From NCBI RefSeq assembly GCF_001542855.1, contig NZ_LNBY01000015.1:424844-488843 (forward strand): a stretch of 64,000 bases of DNA, given 5' to 3'. Source of the DNA: Erythrobacter sp. AP23 (GTDB lineage Bacteria > Pseudomonadota > Alphaproteobacteria > Sphingomonadales > Sphingomonadaceae). The notes beneath the pieces were generated by a model. That model was not told where the DNA came from. It was given only the letters and a program-made list of their open reading frames with translations, and ran no database searches. Every line of letters begins with the position of its first letter. Position 1 is the stretch's first letter. Positions 18,178 to 27,750 of the stretch are shown piece by piece. The position numbers were made by a program, and so were the translations under genes.

Positions 18178-18909
18178 ATGAGCGACACAGTTTCCTTCGG
18201 CTACGAAGATATCGATGCGAACGAGAAGACCGGCCGTGTGGGCGAGGTTTTCTCCAATGTCGCGGCCAAGTACGACGTGATGAACGATGCGATGTCGGGC
18301 GGGATGCATCGGTTGTGGAAGAATCGCTTCGTGGCGCGGGTGAAACCGCAGCCGGGCGAAGCGATCCTCGACATGGCTGGAGGCACGGGCGACATCGCCT
18401 TCCGCATGGCGGCAAAGGGCGCCAGCGTAACCGTGTCGGACATCAATCAGGACATGCTCGACGTCGGCATCGAGCGTGCGATGGAGCGCGGGATCGACGG
18501 GCTCGTCTGGAGCCGCCAGAACGCCGAAGACCTGACATTCTCGAGCCGGATTTTCGATGCCTATACCATCGCATTCGGCATCCGGAACGTCACCCATATC
18601 GACAAGGCGCTAAAGGAAGCACACCGCGTGCTGAAGTTCGGCGGGCGCTTTTTCTGTCTCGAGTTTTCCAGCGTCGAATGGCCCGGCTTCAAGGAGGCCT
18701 ACGACCTCTATTCGCACAAGCTCGTGCCGCAAATCGGCAAGGCCATAGCGAATGACGAAGACAGCTATCGCTACCTCGTGGAATCGATCCGCCGTTTTCC
18801 CGACATGCCCGCCTTCGAGGCGATGATCCGCGAGGCGGGTTTCGAGAATACTCGCGTGGAACCGATCATGGGCGGCCTCGTCGCGATCCATTCGGGGTGG
18901 AAGGTGTGA
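18178..18909 (+). CDS. ubiE: Ubiquinone (demethylmenaquinone) biosynthesis C-methyltransferase
   Basis: 243 aa from the ATG at 18178; the longer frame upstream is repeat DNA. SAM-dependent methyltransferase with DMAGGTGDIAF as the SAM loop and the UbiE signatures VFSNVAAKYDVMNDAMSGG and FGIRNV. It methylates the quinone ring carbon in ubiquinone synthesis. ubiB follows 61 bp downstream in the same direction, so the two probably form a quinone operon. Confidence 0.96.
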   Translation: MSDTVSFGYEDIDANEKTGRVGEVFSNVAAKYDVMNDAMSGGMHRLWKNRFVARVKPQPGEAILDMAGGTGDIAFRMAAKGASVTVSDINQDMLDVGIERAMERGIDGLVWSRQNAEDLTFSSRIFDAYTIAFGIRNVTHIDKALKEAHRVLKFGGRFFCLEFSSVEWPGFKEAYDLYSHKLVPQIGKAIANDEDSYRYLVESIRRFPDMPAFEAMIREAGFENTRVEPIMGGLVAIHSGWKV

Positions 18910-18970
18910 CAGTGGCACCTGTTCGTTCCCCGCGGTCGCTGCGCGCCGTTCCGTCAGGCGCGCCAGAATA

Positions 18971-20533
18971 ATGGCAAGACCCTCAACACATATCTGGCGA
19001 CTGCTCAAATGGGGGCGCACGCTAGCGCGCCACGGAGCGCTGCGCGGGATCGAGCGCGATCCCAATACGCCGCCGCCGGTCAAGCGCCTGGTGCGAATTG
19101 CCCGTTTCGGTACGGTACAGCCGAAGGAACCCGACTATGCCGGGGCCTTTCGCGAGATCGGCCCGGCGGCGATCAAGCTTGGCCAGACGCTTGCCACGAG
19201 ACCCGACCTCGTGGGCGAGGAAGCCGCCCGCAACCTGCTGAAACTGCAGGACGATCTGCCGCCGGTCGAATTCGCGCGAATCAAGCAGAGCATCGAGGCG
19301 AGCTTCGAGCAGCCACTGGAAAACCTGTATTCCGAGTTCGATCCGGTACCGATCGGCGCGGCCTCGATCGCGCAGGTTCACCGCGCGGTGACGACCGAGG
19401 GCAAGCAGGTCGCGGTCAAGGTGCTGCGTCCGGGCGTGCGCGAGCAATTCGCGCGCGATATCGACACCTATGAATGGGCTGCCGCGCATGTCGAGGCGAT
19501 GGGCGGCGAGGCCGCGCGTCTGCGCCCCCGGCTGGTCATTGCCAATTTCAAGCGCTGGACCAACCGCGAACTCGATCTGCGGCGCGAGGCGGCGAGCGCG
19601 TCCGAACTGGCCGAGCACATGGTCGGCACCGAAGGCTACGAGATTCCGGGCATCGACTGGGACCGGACCAATGGCCGCGTGATGACCGTCGACTGGATCG
19701 ACGGGATCAAGATCAGCAATACCGCGGCGATCCGCGCGGCAGGCCACGATATGGACGAATTGGCGAGCCGCCTCGTGCTCGCCTTCCTCAAACAGGCGAT
19801 CGCCGCCGGCTTCTTTCACGCCGACATGCACCAGGGGAACCTGTTCGTGAAAGCGGACGGGACCATCGCCGCGATCGATTTCGGCATCATGGGCCGGATC
19901 GACCGACGCGCGCGGATGTGGCTGGCGGAAATCCTCTATGGGCTGACGACGGGCAATTACAAACGCGTCGCCGAGATCCATTTCGAGGCTCAGTACGTGC
20001 CCAGCTATCACAATGTCGACGAGTTTGCGACGGCGCTGCGCGCAGTGGGCGAACCCATGCGCGGCAAGCCGGTGAGCGAGCTTAGCGTCGGGCAGATGCT
20101 CGACGGGCTGTTCGCGATCACCCGCGATTTCGACATGCAGACGCAGCCGCATCTGCTGCTGCTGCAAAAGACCATGGTGATGGTCGAGGGTATCGCCACG
20201 CAGCTCAATCCGCAGATCAACATGTGGGATGTCAGCGCGCCCTATGTCCGCAGCTGGATCCGCGACGAGCTGGGCCCCGAAGCCGCGATTGCCGACCGTA
20301 TCCGCGAGGATACCGAGACGCTGCTTCGCATTCCCGACCTTGTGCGCCGGGTCGAGGAGCGTTTCCCGCCCAAGGGCGGCGCGCCCGAAGCGCCGCCGCT
20401 ACCAAAGGTCGAATTGATGTGGGAAAAGCGCCGCCGCAAGGGGGCTTCGCGCGGACTGCTTGGCTATGCTCTCGCGGCACTGGCAGGGGGGCTCGCAGCA
20501 TGGGCGGCGATAGCGCAGGGGTGGATCGGCTAG
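18971..20533 (+). CDS. ubiB: Ubiquinone biosynthesis atypical kinase/ATPase UbiB
   Basis: 520 aa ADCK/ABC1 family protein. The KxGQ motif (IKLGQTLATRPDL), the VAVKVLRP ATP-lysine segment, GFFHADMHQGN catalytic loop and AIDFGIMG metal loop are all present. Two hydrophobic helices close the C-terminus (about 485-518), anchoring it to the inner membrane. The family supports ubiquinone synthesis, probably by presenting lipid intermediates through ATPase activity. It follows ubiE and its end overlaps the next gene by 34 bp. Confidence 0.95.
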   Translation: MARPSTHIWRLLKWGRTLARHGALRGIERDPNTPPPVKRLVRIARFGTVQPKEPDYAGAFREIGPAAIKLGQTLATRPDLVGEEAARNLLKLQDDLPPVEFARIKQSIEASFEQPLENLYSEFDPVPIGAASIAQVHRAVTTEGKQVAVKVLRPGVREQFARDIDTYEWAAAHVEAMGGEAARLRPRLVIANFKRWTNRELDLRREAASASELAEHMVGTEGYEIPGIDWDRTNGRVMTVDWIDGIKISNTAAIRAAGHDMDELASRLVLAFLKQAIAAGFFHADMHQGNLFVKADGTIAAIDFGIMGRIDRRARMWLAEILYGLTTGNYKRVAEIHFEAQYVPSYHNVDEFATALRAVGEPMRGKPVSELSVGQMLDGLFAITRDFDMQTQPHLLLLQKTMVMVEGIATQLNPQINMWDVSAPYVRSWIRDELGPEAAIADRIREDTETLLRIPDLVRRVEERFPPKGGAPEAPPLPKVELMWEKRRRKGASRGLLGYALAALAGGLAAWAAIAQGWIG

Positions 20534-21642
20534 ACGGCGCCGCGACCGCGCCGGCTTGGAACCGCTTCGCTCAATGGGGCGCATGGCCCGCTCGCACGTT
20601 GCTCGCAGTCGTGGCGGCGCTGTTGGTTCTCGCCGCATTCACACCCCTGACTGCCAGCATGGATGGCGCGCCTTCCGAGGTTCCGGCATTCGTCGGCGGT
20701 GAAGGGGCGGCGCAAGCCGGGATCGAGCGCGACGACGACCTCGCCTTCTACGACCGCGTGATCGAGCGTATCGATCGCGGCGAAAGCTATTACGATTTCA
20801 TCGTCGAGGAGCAGCGCGCGAGCGACTATCCGGTCCGTCCGGGCCTCGCCGTTCGACTGCCGACTCTTGCACATATCCATGCATGGCTCGGCGAACCGGG
20901 CATGCTCGTGCTGGCGCTCCTCCTGATGGGCGCGACGGTCTGGGCGTGGTGGAAACGGTTGGGTGAAGAGCCGGGCGGTCGGAGCATGCGAAGGATCGGT
21001 GCTGCCTTGATGCTGATGGGCGCCTCTCTAGGGCTCAACCGATATTACTTCGTGCTGCACGAACTATGGGCTGGCATGCTGGTGGCGCTGGCTTTCGGGT
21101 TGCACCGGCCGGGGCGCTGGGCTTGGTCGCTGACCATCGCCGCGCTGGCGCTGGCGATCCGCGAGCATGTGCTGCCCTTCGTCCTGCTGCTCGGGGCGAT
21201 GGCCGCGTGGCGACGCGACTGGCAGGAGGCCGCGGCATGGGCCTCTCTGGTGCTGGTCTTCGTCGCGGCGATGGCCTGGCACCTGTCGCTGGTCGCGCCG
21301 CATGTCCTTCCCTCCGATCCCGAGAGCCCCGACTGGCTGGTGCTCCGCGGTTTGTCGGGCTGGCTTGGCAACGTGGTGCTGAGCTCGAACCTACGTTTCC
21401 TGCCGCATGAGATTGCCGGACCGCTGGTAGTGTTGATGGTCCTCGGCTGGGCAGGGTGGAAATCGTCTGCGGGCACGACCGGGACGTTCCTATATCTCGG
21501 CTACGGGCTTGCTTTCATGATCGCGGGCCGGGCTAACAATTTCTACTGGGGGGCGGTCGTGGCTCCGGCGATGTTCATTGGCCTCGCCTTCGTGCCGATG
21601 GCGCTGTCCTCGCTGGTCAAATCGGCGCGAGGAAGAGCGTGA
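20500..21642 (+). CDS. Multi-pass membrane protein, possible GT-C-type glycosyltransferase, first of a tandem pair
   Basis: 380 aa from the ATG at 20500 inside the end of ubiB; earlier frame starts lie deep in ubiB. One N-terminal helix (about 30-52) is followed by a periplasmic loop of about 75 residues containing DDDLAFYDRVIERI and GESYYDF, then some eight or more helices. The acidic loop followed by a VRLPTLA segment resembles GT-C lipid-linked-sugar transferases, whose catalytic acid sits in the first outer loop; this is structural inference only. The next gene has the same plan and similar loop residues, so the pair looks like a tandem duplication. Confidence 0.75.
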   Translation: MGGDSAGVDRLDGAATAPAWNRFAQWGAWPARTLLAVVAALLVLAAFTPLTASMDGAPSEVPAFVGGEGAAQAGIERDDDLAFYDRVIERIDRGESYYDFIVEEQRASDYPVRPGLAVRLPTLAHIHAWLGEPGMLVLALLLMGATVWAWWKRLGEEPGGRSMRRIGAALMLMGASLGLNRYYFVLHELWAGMLVALAFGLHRPGRWAWSLTIAALALAIREHVLPFVLLLGAMAAWRRDWQEAAAWASLVLVFVAAMAWHLSLVAPHVLPSDPESPDWLVLRGLSGWLGNVVLSSNLRFLPHEIAGPLVVLMVLGWAGWKSSAGTTGTFLYLGYGLAFMIAGRANNFYWGAVVAPAMFIGLAFVPMALSSLVKSARGRA

Positions 21643-22733
21643 CCTTTCCCGAGCGGCCACTCACACGGCTGCCGCGTTGGGCGGCGCTTGCACTGCTGCT
21701 TGCGACTTTGTTTGCCTGTGTTTGGAACGCATTCGCCCTCGAGGAGCGCAATACGTCCCACGAGGCGGATATCGAACAGCGGCTCGGACGCGGCGAGCGG
21801 GTGGACATGGACCTTTACCGTGCCATCGACGCGCGCGTGACGGCAGGCGAAGACTATTACGAGGCGGCTGCCGCGGAACACCGCGAATTCGCCATGCCGA
21901 CCGCTCCCTTCGTCACCGTGCGAACGCCGGTGCTGGCCTGGACCAGCGCGCTGTGGGGAACGGATGGGTGGCGGATCATCGCGGTGGTGCTCTGGGGTGC
22001 CAATATCCTCTTATGGTTCGTCGCGCTGAGGCACGAGGGCCGGTTCGAGCGTCTCGCAGGAGCGGGGCTGGCGGGCTTGTTCGGCATGGTCGCCTTCATT
22101 CCCGAAATCCCCTTCAGCCACGAGATCCTCGCCGGGCTGATGCTCTCGCTCGCTCTGGCGCTTTCGGTGGGCGGCGCATGGGCGGGCGGACTGGTGCTGG
22201 CGGTGTCGGCCATCGCCCTGCGCGAATTGGCGCTGCCTTTCCTGCTTGCCTGGGGCGCAATTGCCGTTCTCGCTCGGGAGAGGCGTAAAACCCTCGTGCT
22301 AGCCGCCGCGGCGATCCTGATAGCCATCGGGCTTGCACTGCATGCCTCGGCGGTAGCCCAAGTCCGTCAGCCCGCAGATCTCGTTTCGCCCGGCTGGAGC
22401 GGGTTCCTCGGGCTTTCGGTGCCGCTCTACGGCATCCACGTCACAACGCTGCTGCAAACGCTCCCCGTCTGGTTCGCCGGTCCACTCGGCGTCTTGCCGC
22501 TGCTCGGCTGGTTGGCCTTGGGGGGAAGGCTTGGCGCACTGGCCAGTCTGTGGTTCGCAGGCTTCATCGCCGCTGTCGCGCTATTCGCCCGACAGGAGAA
22601 CATTTACTGGATGGGCCTGTTCATCCCCGCTTATGGAGTGGGCCTCGCCATCGTCCCGCGCGCGATTGCCGACCTGGCTCGCGCAATCAAACGTCCGGCT
22701 TCGGAACGCCCCAGGCCCGCATCGCCACGATGA
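21639..22733 (+). CDS. Multi-pass membrane protein, paralogue of the preceding gene
   Basis: 364 aa starting at GTG 21639, with GTGA overlapping the previous stop. The plan matches its neighbour: an N-terminal helix (about 13-33), an outer loop with MDLYRAIDARVTAGEDYY and VRTPVLAW, then repeated helices to a basic C-terminus. The shared Y-R-I-x(3)-GE-YY and V-R-x-P patterns suggest a common ancestor and perhaps a heteromeric or sequential role, such as sugar transfer to a lipid carrier. Function is unproven. Its last 47 bp overlap the convergent small membrane gene. Confidence 0.75.
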   Translation: MTFPERPLTRLPRWAALALLLATLFACVWNAFALEERNTSHEADIEQRLGRGERVDMDLYRAIDARVTAGEDYYEAAAAEHREFAMPTAPFVTVRTPVLAWTSALWGTDGWRIIAVVLWGANILLWFVALRHEGRFERLAGAGLAGLFGMVAFIPEIPFSHEILAGLMLSLALALSVGGAWAGGLVLAVSAIALRELALPFLLAWGAIAVLARERRKTLVLAAAAILIAIGLALHASAVAQVRQPADLVSPGWSGFLGLSVPLYGIHVTTLLQTLPVWFAGPLGVLPLLGWLALGGRLGALASLWFAGFIAAVALFARQENIYWMGLFIPAYGVGLAIVPRAIADLARAIKRPASERPRPASPR

Positions 22734-23076
22734 TGACGATGCAGTGGAACGCTTCTACCACCATCGGCACCATCCAGCCCTCATAGGGCCCTTGCGCGAT
22801 CACATTGATGAACCGCCCGGTAAAGGCGATCCCGAACAGGCCGAGCGCCGGCCACATGACATCGCCGCGCCGCTTCCATGCGCCCCATGCAAGCGAAAAA
22901 GCCGTCACGTAGAAGAATGCGGTCATGTCGCCGCGCAGCGTCGATTCGCCGTGGGTCGAGACGATAGCCAAGCCGAAATCGCTCGCCGCGCTGGCCGGAT
23001 CGACCAGGAAGCTGGTGCCCAGTACCAGGTCGAGTATTGCCAGCGCGAGCAATATCGCGCTCAAAATGACATGCAT
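22687..23076 (-). CDS. Small four-helix membrane protein of unknown function
   Basis: 129 aa from the ATG at 23076, which follows a strong GGAGGGG; an upstream extension (to 23112) is not needed. Four hydrophobic helices (about 3-22, 45-65, 72-92, 100-120) with a conserved-looking HGESTLRGDMTAFF segment between the first two. The layout is reminiscent of DUF4345-type proteins, but I would not assign that firmly. Its C-terminal 47 bp overlap the end of the convergent gene, sharing DNA on both strands. Confidence 0.7.
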   Translation of the reverse strand: MHVILSAILLALAILDLVLGTSFLVDPASAASDFGLAIVSTHGESTLRGDMTAFFYVTAFSLAWGAWKRRGDVMWPALGLFGIAFTGRFINVIAQGPYEGWMVPMVVEAFHCIVIIVAMRAWGVPKPDV

Positions 23077-23261
23077 CGAAACCCCTCCGTTTCCCCTTTT
23101 TTCACCATGCAAGGGTAAGGGGAATCACGAAAAACGCCAGTGCTATGCGCTGGCCATGTCGGACGGGGGGCGCTAGCAAGCGCAGCGATGAGGTTATGGG
23201 TATCCATTCACCGATCCGCGCGACAGGGCGCGGGCGAAACGCAGACTGCGGGGCGCATGAC

Positions 23262-24962
23262 GTGAGCGGCCCGAAGATCCTGCTCGTCATCGGTGGGGGC
23301 ATCGCGGCCTACAAGTCGTGCGAACTCGTCCGCCTGATCCGTAAGGCGGGCGGGGAGGTAACTTGCGTGCTGACCGAAGGCGGGCAGCAATTCGTCACCC
23401 CCATGGCACTCGCCGCGCTGTCCGAGAACAAGGTCTATACCTCGCTGTTCGATCTCAAGGACGAGGTCGAGATGGGCCATATCCAGTTGAGCCGCGAAGC
23501 CGATCTGGTGGTCGTATGCCCGGCCACTGCCGACCTTCTCGCCAAAATGGCTGCTGGCATCGCTGATGATCTGGCCACCACGCTGATCCTCGCTACGGAC
23601 AAGCCGGTACTGACCGTGCCGGCGATGAATGTGAAGATGTGGGAACATGCGGCAACGCAGCGCAATGCCGACTGGTTGCGCCAGGCGGGCGTTGCCGTGA
23701 TGGACCCGGACGAGGGCCCGATGGCTTGCGGGGAATTCGGTCCCGGCCGCATGCCCGAGCCGCCGTCGATCCTCGCCCGGATCGCCGACGAACTCGATCT
23801 CGACATCGAGGTGCCCGAGCTGACCGCTGCGGCGCCGGCGCAGCTTGCGGCGCCTTCAGCCGATGAGGTCGGGGAAACCGAGGACGACCTCCACGAGCCG
23901 CTCGAGCCTGAGGACGAGGATGAAGTCGAACACAGTGGCGGAGGGCTTGGCGGCCTGCTGGCGATGATCATTCCGCGCTCGACCGAAAAGCGCAGCCATG
24001 ACGAGATCGAGGCCGAACTCGATGAGGTGCCCGAAGGTGAAGCGCCGGATGCACAGGACTTCCCCGAACCGGTCGAGCCGCCTGCGGATGCGGGGCCGAT
24101 CCTGGCCGAGAAGGGCAAGGCGGCCTCCGCCCCGCCGACCGATCCGGAAGCACTCAATCTCGAGATCGCCCGCCACGATATGCGCGCCATGCCGCAGGAG
24201 AGCGCGGATGACATGGCGACTGCGGCTGTACCCTTCGACCAATCGCCGCTTGCCGGTCAGGCCGCCTTCGATCCCGATCCCGAACACCGTCCGCTCTATG
24301 GCAAGCACGTGTTGATCACTGCCGGTCCGACGCGTGAGCCGATCGATCCGGTGCGTTACATCGCCAACCGCTCCAGCGGGAAACAGGGCTTTGCAATTGC
24401 CGCCATGGCCGCCGCTGCCGGGGCACGCGTCACGCTGGTCGCCGGCCCGGTCCATCTGCCGACGCCGGTGGGCGTGGACCGCGTGGACGTAGAAACCGCC
24501 GAGGACATGGCCGAGGAAGTGCGCCGCGCGCTGCCGGTCGACATCGCCTTCATGGTCGCCGCCGTGGCCGACTGGAAGAGCAAGCATGTCGCGGGCGAGA
24601 AGATGAAGAAGCGCGGCTCTGCGCCGCCCGCTCTGATCCTCGCCGAGAATCCCGATATTCTCGCCAGCACCGCGGCCGGGCACAAGCGCCCCACGCTGTT
24701 GATCGGTTTCGCCGCCGAAACCGAGAACGTGGTCGAAAACGCCAAGTCCAAGCGCAAGCGCAAGGGGGCCGACTGGATCATAGCCAACAACGTCTCGGGC
24801 GCGGAAGGTGACAGCGTGATGGGTGGCGATCTCAATCAGGTGCATATCGTCACCGCACACGGTATCGAAAGCCTCCCCGAAATGCCCAAGGAAGACGTCG
24901 CGCGCGAGTTGGTACGCCGTGCCGCCGAAGCGCTCGAACCGGTAGAGGACGGCCATGAATGA
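23262..24962 (+). CDS. coaBC: Bifunctional phosphopantothenoylcysteine decarboxylase/synthetase with long acidic linker
   Basis: 566 aa from the GTG at 23262, which places [17 protein letters not shown] at the N-terminus as in relatives; ATGs at 23145 and 23196 would add unrelated residues. The CoaC half (about 1-185) joins Cys and decarboxylates in coenzyme A synthesis and has the FMN-enzyme motifs PAMNVKMWE and [13 protein letters not shown]. The CoaB half (about 345-560) has the CTP/synthetase motifs [15 protein letters not shown] and NRSSGKQG. Between them lie about 155 residues rich in Glu, Asp, Pro and Ala, including [12 protein letters not shown]. Ordinary CoaBC proteins are about 400 aa, so the linker is an insertion. 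Confidence 0.93.
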   Translation: MSGPKILLVIGGGIAAYKSCELVRLIRKAGGEVTCVLTEGGQQFVTPMALAALSENKVYTSLFDLKDEVEMGHIQLSREADLVVVCPATADLLAKMAAGIADDLATTLILATDKPVLTVPAMNVKMWEHAATQRNADWLRQAGVAVMDPDEGPMACGEFGPGRMPEPPSILARIADELDLDIEVPELTAAAPAQLAAPSADEVGETEDDLHEPLEPEDEDEVEHSGGGLGGLLAMIIPRSTEKRSHDEIEAELDEVPEGEAPDAQDFPEPVEPPADAGPILAEKGKAASAPPTDPEALNLEIARHDMRAMPQESADDMATAAVPFDQSPLAGQAAFDPDPEHRPLYGKHVLITAGPTREPIDPVRYIANRSSGKQGFAIAAMAAAAGARVTLVAGPVHLPTPVGVDRVDVETAEDMAEEVRRALPVDIAFMVAAVADWKSKHVAGEKMKKRGSAPPALILAENPDILASTAAGHKRPTLLIGFAAETENVVENAKSKRKRKGADWIIANNVSGAEGDSVMGGDLNQVHIVTAHGIESLPEMPKEDVARELVRRAAEALEPVEDGHE

Positions 24963-25416
24963 TCCCGTCGGCGTTCGCCTGAAGCGCCTGCCTCATGGAG
25001 AAGGGCTCGCCCTGCCTGCCTATGCGACGCGGGGTGCCGCGGGGATGGACGTGCTTGCCGCTGAAGAGCTGACGCTCGAGCCGGGCCAGCGCCACGCAGT
25101 CGCGACCGGTTTCGCAGTGGCGATCCCGCCCGGCTTCGAAATCCAGGTCCGCCCGCGCTCGGGCCTTGCCCTCAAACATGGCATCACCGTGCCCAACACG
25201 CCGGGCACGATCGACAGCGACTATCGCGGCGAGCTGAAGGTCATCATGATCAATCACGGCGCCGAAGAATTCGCGATCGAGCGCGGCGACCGCATCGCCC
25301 AACTGGTACTCGCCCCCGTTATCCAGGCCGCATGGGAAGAGGTTGGCGAACTAGACCAAACGGACCGTGGTACGGGCGGATTTGGTTCGACCGGGGGGCA
25401 TGCAAAACTCGGCTAG
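24955..25416 (+). CDS. dut: Deoxyuridine 5'-triphosphate nucleotidohydrolase
   Basis: 153 aa, normal dUTPase length. All five trimer-site motifs are visible: [40 protein letters not shown] and the C-terminal [10 protein letters not shown] that folds over the substrate. It hydrolyses dUTP to dUMP, keeping uracil out of DNA and feeding dTMP synthesis. Its start lies 8 bp inside coaBC, a common dfp-dut coupling. Its stop abuts the convergent membrane gene. Confidence 0.96.
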   Translation: MNDPVGVRLKRLPHGEGLALPAYATRGAAGMDVLAAEELTLEPGQRHAVATGFAVAIPPGFEIQVRPRSGLALKHGITVPNTPGTIDSDYRGELKVIMINHGAEEFAIERGDRIAQLVLAPVIQAAWEEVGELDQTDRGTGGFGSTGGHAKLG

Positions 25417-25706
25417 ATGACGCTTCCGGTCGCAAGCTCGGCCCAAAGAAGCACGGCGGTTGCAATTGCCACCGCCACGCCGATCCGGCGCGCGAAACTT
25501 GCTCTCGCAAACCGTAGAATAAACTCGAGACAGATACCGAGCGTGGTAAGCAGCACGGCCATTGCGGCGAAATCGCGCAAGTCCCATACCACTTCGCTGC
25601 TGAATCGCATGGCGATCGCCGGGACGATCAATGCCAGTAGCGCTAGGCTCCAGTAGACGCTGCGGAAAGATCGCAACGGGTGCGTGCTGCGATTGGACTG
25701 GATCAT
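25413..25706 (-). CDS. Small membrane protein of unknown function
   Basis: 97 aa with three hydrophobic helices (about 17-35, 45-63, 75-92) and a basic N-terminus. No motif recognised. It ends 4 bp inside dut on the opposite strand. Start at the ATG 25706 follows a GGAGAGG-type ribosome site (minus strand). Confidence 0.6.
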   Translation of the reverse strand: MIQSNRSTHPLRSFRSVYWSLALLALIVPAIAMRFSSEVVWDLRDFAAMAVLLTTLGICLEFILRFARASFARRIGVAVAIATAVLLWAELATGSVI

Positions 25707-25805
25707 TTCGCCTCTCCTTTGTCCGCCACTATAGGAGCCGGTACGCGCAAGCTACCATGCAGCATGTCGAGCGAATTTGGGTTCAGGCAGAAGAAATCGA
25801 ACGAA

Positions 25806-25836
25806 AAAGGGCGGCCCGCTCGGCAGGCCGCCCTTT
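25806..25836 (-). terminator. Intrinsic terminator after the DUF4136 lipoprotein gene
   Basis: Perfect 11-bp stem AAAGGGCGGCC/GGCCGCCCTTT around a 9-nt loop. On the minus strand the stem runs into TTTTT, 28 bp beyond the lipoprotein stop. Confidence 0.9.
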
Positions 25837-25863
25837 CGATATTCCGATTTGTATCGCCCGGGA

Positions 25864-26568
25864 TCAGTCGATCCGGCGCACCGTGGTCTTTTCCGGCGCG
25901 ATCGAGATGCGCAACGTCTCGCCCGAATTGCCGGGGAAGTCGGTGAACATGGCTTCGACGAGATTCGGTACCAGATATTGCAGGCGGTTCGAGGTCGAGA
26001 CGGCCTGCGCCTTGCCTTCGAATAGCCTCTCGCCGGTGGCGGCGCGGTCGATCTTCATGTCGATCCCGCTGGTATAGACCGTATAGCTGCGCACTTCGGG
26101 CCCGCCGAACCACGGATCGTAGAAGCCGTAACCCCAACGCCGCCCGGCAAAGCGCGGGTGGTAGTATCCCAGCCGGGTGCGATAGCCGAAGCGCGAACGA
26201 TAGCCGTACCATGGCGAATAGAACGGGTCGTGAAAGCCGGTCGTGCGCACGCGTTCGCGACCATTGTCCACGCCATAGTCGAAGCGGACCAGTAGCGAAG
26301 CGTCATCGACCGTTGCGGCCTGGGCATAGCCGAGGCGCGCCATCTGCGCTTCGACGAGGTCGGCATATTGGGCGAATTCGAGCCCGCCGGCGAGCGCCGG
26401 ATCGTCCGCCACCACGTAATAGCTTTCGCCTTGCGGCGCGGGCAGCTGCGTCTGGAATCGCGACACATCGGCCTTGAACGGCGTGGTGCACGCGGCAAGG
26501 CCTGCGAGGATCATGGGAACGGAGGCAAGCTTGAGTTTGCGCCCCCAGCCCTTCTTAAGGTCGGTCAT
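25864..26568 (-). CDS. DUF4136-type lipoprotein
   Basis: 234 aa. A basic N-terminus leads into a signal peptide ending at lipobox LAGLAAC (Cys about 27), so it is probably a lipid-anchored envelope protein. The mature part has FQTQLPAPQGESYYVV, a segment on oligomer-like DDASLLVRFDYGV, a Tyr/Gly/Arg-rich middle (about 115-160) and a C-terminal GERLFEGKAQ...VPNLVEAMF region, which match the DUF4136 layout. No enzymatic role is known for the family. A clear terminator follows the gene. Confidence 0.82.
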   Translation of the reverse strand: MTDLKKGWGRKLKLASVPMILAGLAACTTPFKADVSRFQTQLPAPQGESYYVVADDPALAGGLEFAQYADLVEAQMARLGYAQAATVDDASLLVRFDYGVDNGRERVRTTGFHDPFYSPWYGYRSRFGYRTRLGYYHPRFAGRRWGYGFYDPWFGGPEVRSYTVYTSGIDMKIDRAATGERLFEGKAQAVSTSNRLQYLVPNLVEAMFTDFPGNSGETLRISIAPEKTTVRRID

Positions 26569-26732
26569 TCTAAGTCCCTTTCGACCACCGGCGCATCCAT
26601 CGGGATACGCCTATTTGGGCAGCCAGCCGTTCCCCCGGGGCACACTGCCAGTTGATGTTCTACACGATAGACGAATGGCGATGAACCCGGATTGAATGTC
26701 CGGATTCACATTTGATGGCGTTTTCGAAAGGC

Positions 26733-27746
26733 TTAGCGGACGAGGCCGAGCGCCGAGTAGGTCGCATCGAGCGTCGGCCGGCTGAGCTCGCGGGCCTGAG
26801 CGGCGCCGCGCGCCAGGATCGCGTCGAGCGCTTCGCGGTCGTCAAGCAATTGGACGAAACGCGTCGAGATCGGACGCAGCGTCTCGACCAGCAATTCGCC
26901 CAGCGCGGGCTTGAATGTGCCGAAACCTTCGCCGCCGAACTCGCCGAGGATGTCGTCGACGCTGCGGTCGGACAGCGCGGCGTAGATGGTCACGAGGTTC
27001 AGCGCTTCCGGCCGGCCTTCGAGCCCCCCCGCCTCGCTCGGCAGCGGTTCGGGATCGGTCTTGGCCTTCTTGACCTTCTTCATGATCGTATCGGCATCGT
27101 CGGCCAGATTGATCCGGCTCATGTCGGACGGGTCCGACTTGCTCATCTTCGCGTCGCCATTACGCAAGCTCATGATCCGCGCGGCCTGCGGCGGCACGAT
27201 CGGCTCGGGCAGGGTAAAGACGGGTGCCTCTTCGGAAGCGAAGTCGTTGTTGAACTTCTGCGCGATATCGCGAGCGAGTTCGAGATGTTGCTTCTGGTCC
27301 TCGCCCACCGGGACGTGCGTGGTCTGGTACAGCAGCACATCGGCCGCCTGCAGCACGGGGTAGGAGAAGAGCGCGACCGACTGGCCCTCGCGGTTCTTGC
27401 CCGCCTTGTCCTTCCACTGCGTCATACGGTTGAGCCAGCCAATCCTCGCAGTGCCGTTGAGGAGCCATTGCAGTTCGGCATGGGCAGGGACCTGCGCCTG
27501 GTTGAACACCACGCTCTTGTGCGGGTCGATCCCGCAGGCCACCAGCGCGGCAGCCATTTCGAGCGTGCCCTTCTTGAGTTCGATCGGATCGTGCGGCTGC
27601 GAGATCGCATGGAGGTCTGCCAGGAAGAACAGGCACAGGTTCCCGTCCTCCATGCCATCCTGCATCCGCACCCAATTGCGAATCGCCCCAAGGTAATTGC
27701 CGAGGTGGAGATTGCCGGTGGGCTGAATTCCGGAAACTACGCGCAT
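26733..27746 (-). CDS. trpS: Tryptophanyl-tRNA synthetase
   Basis: 337 aa class I synthetase of the bacterial TrpRS type. The N-terminal GIQPTGNLHLGNYLGA holds the HIGH-equivalent, and AKMSKSDPS the KMSKS loop that activates Trp with ATP. Length and the SYPVLQAADVLLY segment fit the family. It begins 4 bp after murJ ends, so the two are cotranscribed. Confidence 0.96.
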   Translation of the reverse strand: MRVVSGIQPTGNLHLGNYLGAIRNWVRMQDGMEDGNLCLFFLADLHAISQPHDPIELKKGTLEMAAALVACGIDPHKSVVFNQAQVPAHAELQWLLNGTARIGWLNRMTQWKDKAGKNREGQSVALFSYPVLQAADVLLYQTTHVPVGEDQKQHLELARDIAQKFNNDFASEEAPVFTLPEPIVPPQAARIMSLRNGDAKMSKSDPSDMSRINLADDADTIMKKVKKAKTDPEPLPSEAGGLEGRPEALNLVTIYAALSDRSVDDILGEFGGEGFGTFKPALGELLVETLRPISTRFVQLLDDREALDAILARGAAQARELSRPTLDATYSALGLVR

Positions 27747-27750
27747 GGGA

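Noticed and set aside
17879..18415. Long open extension upstream of fpg on the minus strand
   Set aside because: It runs through the palindrome, tandem repeats and the ubiE gene; the invariant Fpg N-terminus fixes the start at the TTG 17878.
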